Part shown: piece after piece, positions 1-5,665 of the stretch
Numbering within the stretch: position 1 is the stretch's first letter
Layout: the number at the start of each line of letters is the position of its first letter
Source of the DNA: Anaerolineales bacterium
Lineage (GTDB): Bacteria; Chloroflexota; Anaerolineae; Anaerolineales; E44-bin32
Assembly: GCA_023144145.1 (NCBI GenBank)
Contig: JAGLGG010000225.1
Location: 1-6,518 of the forward strand
DNA: 6,518 nt
Reading direction: 5' to 3'
Program-made: the position numbers and the translations under genes
Notes under the pieces: generated by a model
What the model saw: only the letters and a program-made list of their open reading frames with translations
Told to the model about the DNA's origin: nothing
Database searches by the model: none

Positions 1-1367
1 GCAGTAACAACGTTTGTGTATATGTCGGAATGAAGGGTGGGAGCAATTTGTGGGAAACCGGGCCCGAAAATCCACTCTTGGATATTCACCTGTTCTGCAA
101 TGTCGGGGATTTTTTCTTTGAGAAAGTCGATAAATGTTTCAGTCGAAATCGATTTGAATTGATAGTTTTCAATGTAGGCCTTTATGAATTCATCAAACCT
201 CTCTCTACCGGCGGTTTCTTCAAGATGTGTAATGAATGCACTACCTTTGTGGTACGGGATCGTAGAGAATACTTCGTCGGGATCGATCCCCTGCATTGGA
301 AAATTGAGTTTGGTGAGTTGTGATTCCATGCCGAAACGTTGCATATCTTCAAACATAAAACTCCGGCTCAGAGCTGCGCGAAACTGAGAATACTCTCTTC
401 CTTCCAGTTCCTCCGTGATGCGGCTCTGCGCGTAGGTGGTCCAGCCCTCGTTCAGCCAAAAATCCTCCCAAGTTGCATTTGTGACTAAATTGCCTGTCCA
501 CGCGTGAGCGAGTTCATGTGTCACAATAATCGTTTCACTTCGATCGCCAATGATGAACATTGGATTGAGAAAGGTCAGGCGAGGGTTCTCCATGCCGCCG
601 TAGGGGAAGGCAGGCGGCAGAATCAAGATATCGTAGCGATCCCAGACGTAGGGACCGAACAACCGCTCAGCAGTATTTAACATATCCTCTGTTTTTGCGA
701 ACTCCCATGCAGCCGTTTCAAGCAGCTCTGGCTCAGCATAAATCCCGCAACGTGATCCAATCGAGCGGAATTGAATATTGCCCGCGGCAATTGCAAATAA
801 GTACGAAGGAATGGGTTGGGGCATATCAAAACGGAACTCGCTGGTGGCTTCATTGATTCGGCTGCCCACCAGAGCAGCACCCATGACCACGGCGAGTGGG
901 TTTGGAATCTCAATTTCAGCTGAAAAGGTGAAACGAACGGAGGGCGTGTCTTGACATGGAAAAATGCTGCGTGCGTGGATGGATTGGCATTGACTATACA
1001 GAAAGGGGTATTCGCCACCTGAGGTCTGTTTGGGAGCTAGCCATTGGAGCGCACTTGCAGAAGGTGTGGTGTTGTATTCGATTGTGCAAGATGATGCTCC
1101 TTCGAAGTCCTTGATGTGCAATCGGCTTCCTTTGATAGGATCATGTTGATCGATCTCCCAATCAACCGACCTGCCCCCCATGTGAATACGTTTTATGTCC
1201 AATTGGCGAGTATCCAGGAATAGTGATCCTTGAATTGGGTTTTCGAAGCTGTATACCGCCTGGGCGTTGATCGTTCTACTTTCAAAGTTAACTTCCATAC
1301 GGAAATCAATGTGTTGGATTCTCCCTTGATTCGTGTTTGAAAATGAATGAGGATCACTGTATTTCAT
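1..1367 (-). CDS. M1 family aminopeptidase, leukotriene A4 hydrolase/aminopeptidase B type, 3' end outside the window
   Basis: This is a zinc aminopeptidase that removes N-terminal residues from peptides. It has no signal peptide, so it is probably cytosolic. The minus strand reads without a stop from the ATG at 1367 to the edge, about 455 residues. The visible motifs are QCQSIHARSIFPCQDTPSV (about 126-144), the substrate-binding PYGGMENP (255-262), the zinc and base motif HELAHAW (H284, E285, H288) with third ligand E307 in WLNEG, and the catalytic tyrosine Y372 in IPYHKG. All match human LTA4H at a constant offset of 11 residues. D364 corresponds to LTA4H Asp375, and F367 replaces its Tyr378. 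The family is about 600 residues long, so the C-terminal helical domain, which carries the carboxylate-recognition residues, lies off the left edge. The start is supported by an AAGGGG Shine-Dalgarno 8 nt upstream and by the DPHS motif near the N-terminus. The gene follows the lipoprotein gene by 17 nt and is probably cotranscribed with it. Family assignment is very secure; the physiological substrate is unknown. Confidence 0.95.
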   Translation of the reverse strand, partial: MKYSDPHSFSNTNQGRIQHIDFRMEVNFESRTINAQAVYSFENPIQGSLFLDTRQLDIKRIHMGGRSVDWEIDQHDPIKGSRLHIKDFEGASSCTIEYNTTPSASALQWLAPKQTSGGEYPFLYSQCQSIHARSIFPCQDTPSVRFTFSAEIEIPNPLAVVMGAALVGSRINEATSEFRFDMPQPIPSYLFAIAAGNIQFRSIGSRCGIYAEPELLETAAWEFAKTEDMLNTAERLFGPYVWDRYDILILPPAFPYGGMENPRLTFLNPMFIIGDRSETIIVTHELAHAWTGNLVTNATWEDFWLNEGWTTYAQSRITEELEGREYSQFRAALSRSFMFEDMQRFGMESQLTKLNFPMQGIDPDEVFSTIPYHKGSAFITHLEETAGRERFDEFIKAYIENYQFKSISTETFIDFLKEKIPDIAEQVNIQEWIFGPGFPQIAPTLHSDIYTNVVT

Positions 1368-1384
1368 TCTTAGTACCCCTTTTT

Positions 1385-1711
1385 TTACAGGTTTAGATCG
1401 TATGATTTGATTGGCGTAGGTTCGTTAGCAAGCATGAAGATATCTTTGATTGTGATGACTTGGCCCACAACTAGGTGGAGAATATTAACCTCAATTGTTG
1501 GTTGAGTTGACAGTTGGGGCGTTTCTTGTGCTTCAGGCGTTGTCGTAATTGATGCTTCGGACGTGTGATCTGGCTGAGAATCTGTCAAAGGGATACTGTT
1601 TGCATCAGGGCTAGTAGCGGGCACAAGCTCTGAGCTGGGTGAGGATTCCTGCAGGGTACATCCTGTGATGAGCAACATAATGATGAAAAGTAATAAATAA
1701 TTCCGTCTCAT
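1385..1711 (-). CDS. small lipoprotein of unknown function
   Basis: The predicted protein has 108 residues. It opens with a classic lipoprotein signal: positive MRRN, a hydrophobic core (about 5-15) and lipobox LITGC, with lipidated C18. Export by Sec and lipid anchoring on the outer face of the membrane are therefore expected. Residues 19-73 form a low-complexity Ser/Thr/Pro/Glu-rich linker. A short hydrophobic segment (about 74-98, IEVNILHLVVGQVITIKDIF) could be a beta-rich fragment. I recognise no catalytic domain. The frame opens further upstream at an ATG at 1771, but the ATG at 1711 is preferred because an AAAGGA Shine-Dalgarno lies 5 nt before it and the lipoprotein signal begins exactly there. 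The gene ends 17 nt before the aminopeptidase start, and the Shine-Dalgarno of that gene abuts this stop codon, which suggests one transcript. It could be the remnant of a longer surface protein, but no frame continues past the stop. Confidence 0.75.
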   Translation of the reverse strand: MRRNYLLLFIIMLLITGCTLQESSPSSELVPATSPDANSIPLTDSQPDHTSEASITTTPEAQETPQLSTQPTIEVNILHLVVGQVITIKDIFMLANEPTPIKSYDLNL

Positions 1712-1778
1712 CAAGATCCTTTCGGCATTGACAAGCATAACTGAGAATAGGTGTGAGAGCAATTCAACCATAAGCGCA

Positions 1779-1834
1779 CCCTTACGAAGGTTTTATCTGT
1801 GCACCATGCTTCAACTATGAAACCTTCGCAAGGG
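1779..1834 (-). repeat. 15-bp inverted repeat in the leader of the lipoprotein gene
   Basis: The arms are 1779-1793 (CCCTTACGAAGGTTT) and 1820-1834 (AAACCTTCGCAAGGG), separated by 26 nt. They differ from perfect complementarity at one pair, 1784/1829. In plus-strand RNA this would be an A-C mismatch, but in minus-strand RNA it is a G-U wobble, so all 15 pairs form only in the minus-strand transcript. The structure sits 68 nt or more upstream of the lipoprotein start and upstream of the PadR promoter. It may be a 5'-UTR stem of the lipoprotein-aminopeptidase transcript or a dispersed palindromic element. No U-run follows it, so it is not a canonical terminator. Confidence 0.7.
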
Positions 1835-1864
1835 CTAGGCTGCTGCATAGGATCGAATTAACTC

Positions 1865-1893
1865 TTGACAACCGGTATTAATTGTAATAACAT
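1865..1893 (+). promoter_or_regulatory. predicted sigma-70-type promoter of the PadR gene
   Basis: A perfect -35 box TTGACA (1865-1870) is followed after 17 bp by TAACAT (1888-1893), which matches 4 of 6 bases of the -10 consensus. Transcription would start near 1900, leaving a leader of about 43 nt before the TTG start at 1943. The complementary strand reads TTGTCA at 1871-1866, with a weak TATGCA (1849-1844) 16 bp further on. That could serve the divergent lipoprotein gene, but it is much less convincing. Confidence 0.6.
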
Positions 1894-1904
1894 TCAACTA
1901 AACA

Positions 1905-1920
1905 ATATTGAATTCAATAT
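1905..1920. promoter_or_regulatory. perfect 16-bp palindrome, candidate PadR operator
   Basis: ATATTGAATTCAATAT is perfectly self-complementary. It lies about 12 bp downstream of the predicted -10 box and 22 bp before the PadR start codon, so a dimer bound here would cover the initially transcribed region. PadR-family repressors commonly bind ATGT-N8-ACAT-like dyads near their own promoters, and this site has the same geometry (ATAT-N8-ATAT). The palindrome is seen directly; the assignment to this regulator is inferred from position. Confidence 0.55.
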
Positions 1921-1942
1921 AGATTATTGAAAGGATGAGGCA

Positions 1943-2524
1943 TTGACCAGACATAAGAGGCGCAGAAGGTTTTGGCAGGAGTGGGCTGATGCAAAACATT
2001 CCTTCGATGGAAGCGAAGGAGGAACAGATTTTGAACATCGGCATGCTTGGATGCAGCACTTCGAAGCCTTCATGGGTGTGGACCCTGAAAAACATTGGCT
2101 CTTTCGGGGGCGAAGGTTCAAACCATGGTTTTCAAGACGATGGCGCTCTCCAGGGTTGTTTAACCCCTTTGTCGCAGTGATCATGAGCCGTGGCGGGGGT
2201 TTACTTTCGCTGTATGTTCTCCACTTGCTGTCTCAAAAGCCGCGTTATGGCAACGACATCATGCGTGAGATCGAAACGCGCACGCGAAAGCGTTGGGGAT
2301 CGAATCCTGGTGCAATTTACCCTCTTCTGACTGAATTGGAAAAGAGCGGCATGGTGAAGGGGACTTGGGAAGATCCCGACAAGCGAACCCGAAGGATTTA
2401 CAATATTACGCCTGACGGAAAAGATGAGTTGGTGCGAATAAAGGAAGTTATGCGACCGAAATTGGAAGAGGCAATAAGTGTGTTACGTGAGTTATCAGAC
2501 GACCTTCAATTTGATGAAGAGTAG
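1943..2524 (+). CDS. PadR family transcriptional regulator with a long His/Arg-rich N-terminal extension
   Basis: The predicted protein has 193 residues and is a DNA-binding repressor-type regulator. The PadR winged helix-turn-helix spans about 83-166: RGGGLLSLYVLHLL, then the PRYGNDIMREI segment, the recognition-helix region NPGAIYPLLTELEKSG (about 121-136), and the wing with DKRTRRIYNITPDGKDEL. A C-terminal helix (about 161-186) should form the dimer interface. The first 80 residues are not part of the standard domain; they are basic and rich in His (H4, H19, H32, H34, H39, H51) and Trp/Phe. Many PadR proteins are only about 110 or 180 residues with a shorter lead. The start is TTG: an in-frame stop at 1928-1930 leaves no upstream ATG or GTG, and AAGG (1931-1934) gives an 8-nt spacing. 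An overlapping ATG-AGG-CAT-TGA at 1935-1946 is too short to be a gene. The 84-residue gene follows after 72 nt, probably in the same operon. The effector is unknown. Confidence 0.9.
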   Translation: MTRHKRRRRFWQEWADAKHSFDGSEGGTDFEHRHAWMQHFEAFMGVDPEKHWLFRGRRFKPWFSRRWRSPGLFNPFVAVIMSRGGGLLSLYVLHLLSQKPRYGNDIMREIETRTRKRWGSNPGAIYPLLTELEKSGMVKGTWEDPDKRTRRIYNITPDGKDELVRIKEVMRPKLEEAISVLRELSDDLQFDEE

Positions 2525-2583
2525 TTTGATGGTTGAACTGGTAGTTTTTTCAGTGTACACAAGGTTGAATACTATCTAGAAAA

Positions 2584-2592
2584 AGGAGGTGA
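2584..2592 (+). promoter_or_regulatory. near-perfect Shine-Dalgarno sequence of the 84-residue gene
   Basis: AGGAGGTGA lies 4 nt before the ATG at 2597 and matches the anti-Shine-Dalgarno of 16S rRNA along its whole length. It is the strongest ribosome binding site in the window and predicts efficient translation of this small protein relative to the PadR gene before it. Confidence 0.85.
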
Positions 2593-2596
2593 GAAA

Positions 2597-2851
2597 ATGG
2601 AAAAAGTTATCCGAGAATTCAGAGTGATCGAAACCGATGATGGGTATCGGATCGAGATCAAAGGCGATAAAGAGAAGTTGAAAGCCTTTATGCATGGTTT
2701 TGGCGGCAAGAAACATTCGCGCCGACATCGTAGACGGAGATGGGGAGGACCCTTTGGGTTTGGCCCCATGGCCTGGATGAGAGCGATGCATCATGGCAGT
2801 CCTTGGGATTTCGAACCTGAAGAAGAGGACGAAGAAACGGTGGAAGAATAG
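2597..2851 (+). CDS. small His/Arg-rich protein with an acidic tail, partner of the PadR gene
   Basis: The predicted protein has 84 residues and belongs to no family I can name. It has three parts. Residues 1-34 look like a compact beta-beta-alpha segment (EFRVIETDDGYRIEIKGDKE followed by KLKAFMHG). Residues 38-66 are strongly basic and His/Gly/Phe/Met-rich, including RRHRRRRWGG, GFGPM and MHHG, with H33, H40, H44, H65 and H66. Residues 71-84 are almost wholly acidic. There is no signal peptide or membrane segment, so it is probably cytosolic. The opposed basic and acidic blocks could bind nucleic acid, metal or a partner protein, possibly PadR itself, whose N-terminus is also His/Arg-rich. 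That idea is only inference. The coding call is supported by the excellent Shine-Dalgarno sequence and by the position right behind a regulator. Confidence 0.8.
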   Translation: MEKVIREFRVIETDDGYRIEIKGDKEKLKAFMHGFGGKKHSRRHRRRRWGGPFGFGPMAWMRAMHHGSPWDFEPEEEDEETVEE

Positions 2852-2858
2852 TTTTAGT

Positions 2859-2882
2859 AGGGCAGGGTTCCTATCCTGCCCT
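2859..2882 (+). terminator. hairpin after the PadR operon, possible terminator or repeat
   Basis: AGGGCAGG (2859-2866) pairs with CCTGCCCT (2875-2882) around an 8-nt loop, beginning 8 nt after the stop codon of the 84-residue gene. The 8-bp GC-rich stem and position fit transcription termination. However, only TTATCATC follows, with no real U-tract, and the GTAGGGC lead matches other hairpins in this spacer. It may be a repeat unit that also acts as a transcript end. Confidence 0.45.
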
Positions 2883-3030
2883 TATCATCAATGCAATAAG
2901 AGTAAAGGGGCGATCAAGTCGATTTCTGGCTAGCGTCGCCCCTACGCATTTCGATAGCACATTTTTTAAATGGCTTTTTCATTTTCGTAAGGGCGACTGG
3001 TGTTGTGCTTGAGCATGCGTTGCTCCATTA

Positions 3031-3050
3031 GGCCACAGCATGCTGTGGCC
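3031..3050. repeat. perfect 20-bp palindrome
   Basis: GGCCACAGCA is followed immediately by its reverse complement, centred on GCATGC. It is preceded by a smaller stem, GAGCA/TGCTC (3011-3015 with 3021-3025), and followed by CCTACGAAA, so it forms one end of the 76-bp block with inverted ends at 2983-3058. It may be a repeat-family palindrome or a protein-binding dyad; its position inside a repeat cluster favours the former. Confidence 0.75.
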
Positions 3051-3182
3051 CTACGAAAGGGAAGGATCGGCAGTAGGGGCGCAATTTATTGCGCCCGAAT
3101 TTCGTGGAAAATGCTCGATCGAACAGCCACTTGTCCTCAAATATTTAAACTTATTAGTCGGATCATCTAATTCAATTGGCAA

Positions 3183-4343
3183 ATGAGGACATATTGTAGT
3201 TTTCTTGGTCTACACCAATGTGCTACCATCATACCAATGCTCGATAAAACCATCCCAGGCCGGACAATTAATATTCCACCCCGTTCGGAAATTATCAAAT
3301 CGATCAAGGAAGGCGGAGATCTTATCGCAGGTGTATTTCCGATTCACTACCCGCGTGAGTTGCTGCGAGCTTTCGGAATCCATCCGATCGAAATCTGGGG
3401 TCCTCCAAGGGTTGATCCCAGCGCGGGTGTATCTCACCTGCAGCCCTACGTTTGTTCCATTGTCAGGAACGCGCTGGCATTTCAACAATCCAGCGGATTG
3501 GATATCGTCGATCTGCTGTTGGTGCCACACGCATGTGATTCGCTCCAGGGGCTGGGCAGCGTCCTGCTTGATTTCATTCAACCACAGCAGCCAATTATCC
3601 CCTTTTACCTGCCGCGAGCTGATGGTGATGTGGCCAAAGAATACCTGATTGCTGAATTGAAGACCCTTTACATTCAGTTGAAAATTATTACCGGCAAGAC
3701 CCCATCAGACGACGAGCTCCAAGACGCAATAGTCAAAGAAGAACGCTATGATGAAAAATTCTCCGAGCTTTATATCGCTCGAGAAGAACTGCCATTATCA
3801 ACTGAGAGTTTTTATAAATTGGTGAGATCGCGCGAATACGTCCCGGGAGAGGATTTTGTTAATCTTTCAGATGGTGTATTGGACCAGAGGACGGACGCTG
3901 AAAATTCATATACTGGGATCATCCTCTCCGGCATCGTTCCGGAACCGATGGATTTATTTACTGCCGTTGAAGACTTTGGGGGCAGAGTGGTCGCGGATGA
4001 TTTGGCATGTTGCGGGAGAAGGCGCTATTCTGCCGGAAGAAGCCAAGATCCTTTTGAGCGGATGGCGGAACGGCTCCTCAGCGGTCCACCGGATTGGAAC
4101 AGAGGCAATTCGATCGGACAGCGTCTTGACTACCTGGTTGAGATGATTGATCGAAAGAAAGCCAAAGGGATATTGTTTTATACCGTAAAGTTTTGTGAGC
4201 CCGAATTATTTGATACTCCCATCCTCAGAAAGGCGCTTCAATCAAAAGGAGTTCCTTCCCTCATACTCGAGTTTGATATCAATGATCCACTCACCAATCA
4301 GGCGCTGACCAGGATTGAAGCCTTTATGGAGATGATCGCATGA
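3183..4343 (+). CDS. 2-hydroxyacyl-CoA dehydratase family, smaller iron-sulfur subunit (BcrC/HgdB/FldC-like)
   Basis: The predicted protein has 386 residues. It is one of the two [4Fe-4S] subunits of the 2-hydroxyacyl-CoA dehydratase/benzoyl-CoA reductase superfamily, in which an electron from an ATP-driven activator is placed on a CoA thioester. The expected landmarks are present in order: GVFPIHYPRELLRAFGIHPIE (about 50-70), first cysteine C91 in YVCSIVRNA, second cysteine C118 in HACDSLQGL, DDLACCGRRRY (272-282), and third cysteine C338 in KFCEPELFDTP, followed by PSLILEFD. Three cysteines spaced like this are the cluster ligands in characterised members. The length fits BcrC/HgdB-type subunits (about 370-390). 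The start is uncertain: neither the ATG at 3183 nor an in-frame ATG at 3237 (residue 19) has a good Shine-Dalgarno, and family similarity only becomes clear after about residue 35. The stop overlaps the next start by 4 nt (ATGA), showing translational coupling. The substrate cannot be read from the sequence. Confidence 0.92.
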   Translation: MRTYCSFLGLHQCATIIPMLDKTIPGRTINIPPRSEIIKSIKEGGDLIAGVFPIHYPRELLRAFGIHPIEIWGPPRVDPSAGVSHLQPYVCSIVRNALAFQQSSGLDIVDLLLVPHACDSLQGLGSVLLDFIQPQQPIIPFYLPRADGDVAKEYLIAELKTLYIQLKIITGKTPSDDELQDAIVKEERYDEKFSELYIAREELPLSTESFYKLVRSREYVPGEDFVNLSDGVLDQRTDAENSYTGIILSGIVPEPMDLFTAVEDFGGRVVADDLACCGRRRYSAGRSQDPFERMAERLLSGPPDWNRGNSIGQRLDYLVEMIDRKKAKGILFYTVKFCEPELFDTPILRKALQSKGVPSLILEFDINDPLTNQALTRIEAFMEMIA

Positions 4344-5665
4344 GGGTTCTGCGTTATCTGATTTACCTCTGGAATGCGAAAGTGTTCGGCCCTTTTCTTA
4401 TTCGATTGAATTTATGGCTCAATGCCAGAAGAGAAAAAGGAAAATCGCGCTGGAATCAGGAAATTCTGTCTCCTCCCTTGAAGATTTCATATCGAAACAA
4501 AGAACTCGTCGCCATGCACTGGCTTGAAGGGCGCTATGCTAATCTTGGAAAGAAAGTTGTTTGGATTACCTCTGGAGCGCCGGTTGAGTTGTTCAAAGCG
4601 TTGGATTTTTTTGTGCTCTACCCAGAAAATCATGCCGCCATTTGCGGGACAGCCAGAGTGGCGGTGGATATTTGTTCCGAAGCTGAATCTGCGGGTTACT
4701 CCCGCGATATCTGCTCGTATGCCAGGACAGACTTCGGGTCCATGTTGTCCGGAAAAACACCTGTTGGAAAGCTCCCCAAGCCTGACTTGCTCGTCACGTG
4801 CACGAACATATGCCAGACGGTGCTCTCATGGTACAGGGTTCTTGCTCACCATTTCGATGTTCCCCTTATCATCATCGACACTCCTTTTGTTTATCATCGC
4901 CAAGCTGCCGATCACGCGATTGAATACGTGGTCAAGCAGTTGGAGGATGCAATTCCTGTCGCAGAAAAAGTTGCGGGAAAGGCTTTGGAACAATCGAGGT
5001 TAGAAGAGGTGGCACGACTTAGTAAGCAGGCGACAGAATTATGGATGGAAATTATGAAACGGAACACTCATTGTCCTGCGCCGATTTCCGTATTCGATCA
5101 GTTCATCCAGATGGCACCAATTGTAGAGATGCGTGGGGATGCTATCACAGTAGATTTCTATGCTGCCATGCTTCAGGAGGTTGATGATAGGATAGCCAGG
5201 GGAATTGGAGCAGTAGTGGAGGAGCGCAAGCGACTGCTCTGGGATAATCTACCGATTTGGTATCGATTGCGCTACCTTGCTGAATTGTTGGGCCAGCATG
5301 GCATAGCCATCGTTGCGTCAACTTACACCAACGCATGGGGCGAATTAGCGCACTTAATTGACCCATCTAAGGGGCTACGTTCAATGGCGCTCTCATATAC
5401 TTATGCGATTTTAAATCGTGGAACAGGACACAAGCTTGAAACGATGACTAGGATGATCCATGAGTTTCAGTTGGACGGAGTGATTCTCCATTCTGATCGG
5501 TCGTGTAAGCCTTATTCGATCGGGCAAATGGACCAACGCGATAGGCTTATTCGAGAACACAATACCCCCGCGCTCCTTCTTGAAGCTGACCATAATGATT
5601 CCAGAGCGTATGCCGAAGAGCAGGTTGCGAATCGATTGGCAGCTTTTATTGAGATGCTTGAATAA
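4340..5665 (+). CDS. 2-hydroxyacyl-CoA dehydratase family, larger iron-sulfur subunit (BcrB/HgdA/FldB-like)
   Basis: The predicted protein has 441 residues and is the partner of the preceding subunit. Landmarks are GAPVELFKALDFFVLYPENH (79-98), ICGTARV (C102), GYSRDICSYARTDFG with C125 as the likely first cluster ligand, LPKPDLLVTCTNICQT with C158 as the likely second, VPLIIIDTPF (174-183), and HSDRSCKPYSIGQ with C389 as the third. The end, LLLEADHNDSRAY then NRLAAFIEML, is typical of the family. Extra cysteines are C102, C112, C154 and C245. Residues 1-28 form a hydrophobic, aromatic-rich segment (LRYLIYLWN through LIRLNLWLNA) ahead of the usual fold; this is unusual and could be a membrane-contacting helix or a subunit interface. 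The ATG overlaps the previous stop by 4 nt, and the stop overlaps the next start by 1 nt, so the three proteins should be made in balanced amounts. Benzoyl-CoA reductase and dehydratase roles cannot be separated by sequence alone, but a single activator gene favours a dehydratase-type system. Confidence 0.93.
   Translation: MRVLRYLIYLWNAKVFGPFLIRLNLWLNARREKGKSRWNQEILSPPLKISYRNKELVAMHWLEGRYANLGKKVVWITSGAPVELFKALDFFVLYPENHAAICGTARVAVDICSEAESAGYSRDICSYARTDFGSMLSGKTPVGKLPKPDLLVTCTNICQTVLSWYRVLAHHFDVPLIIIDTPFVYHRQAADHAIEYVVKQLEDAIPVAEKVAGKALEQSRLEEVARLSKQATELWMEIMKRNTHCPAPISVFDQFIQMAPIVEMRGDAITVDFYAAMLQEVDDRIARGIGAVVEERKRLLWDNLPIWYRLRYLAELLGQHGIAIVASTYTNAWGELAHLIDPSKGLRSMALSYTYAILNRGTGHKLETMTRMIHEFQLDGVILHSDRSCKPYSIGQMDQRDRLIREHNTPALLLEADHNDSRAYAEEQVANRLAAFIEMLE

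Larger units (their letters stand above)
2852..3182. repeat. gene-free spacer packed with palindromic GTAGGG/CCCTACG repeats
   Basis: I see no coding sequence in these 331 bases. Besides the hairpin at 2859-2882 they hold the following: AGGGGCGA/TCGCCCCT (2906-2913 with 2936-2943); an alternative 12-bp pairing between GTCGCCCCTACG (2935-2946) and CGTAAGGGCGAC (2986-2997) with one G-T wobble; a 76-bp block bounded by TTTCGTAAGGGC (2983-2994) and GCCCTACGAAA (3048-3058); and a stem GGGCGCAA/TTGCGCCC (3077-3084 with 3089-3096) with loop TTTA. GTAGGG or CCCTAC cores recur on both strands at 2857, 2941, 3050 and 3073. This looks like several short non-autonomous mobile repeats (REP/MITE-like) inserted next to each other. 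The last 60 bases before the dehydratase operon are AT-rich and probably contain its promoter, but no convincing -35/-10 pair stands out. Confidence 0.7.

Noticed and set aside
677..1018. Open frame of 113 codons on the minus strand
   Set aside because: It lies in another frame of the aminopeptidase gene, whose own frame carries the full set of M1 motifs.
1..1367. Possible pseudogene, because no long complete open frame appears here
   Set aside because: Codon-by-codon reading from 1367 shows no stop or frameshift to the edge; the gene simply has its stop outside the window.
1712..1771. Longer N-terminus for the lipoprotein from the ATG at 1771
   Set aside because: It would put 20 residues ahead of a textbook lipoprotein signal and has no better ribosome binding site than the ATG at 1711.
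2553..2560. GTGTACAC palindrome before the 84-residue gene as an operator or internal promoter site
   Set aside because: Eight bases are expected by chance at this scale, and no convincing promoter boxes flank it.
2857..3096. CRISPR array or attachment site
   Set aside because: The units vary in sequence and orientation, the spacing is irregular, and there are no equal-length unique spacers or cas genes.
3210..3581. Minus-strand frame of 123 codons opposite the smaller dehydratase subunit
   Set aside because: It is antisense to a gene with clear family motifs, and nothing recognisable appears in its translation.
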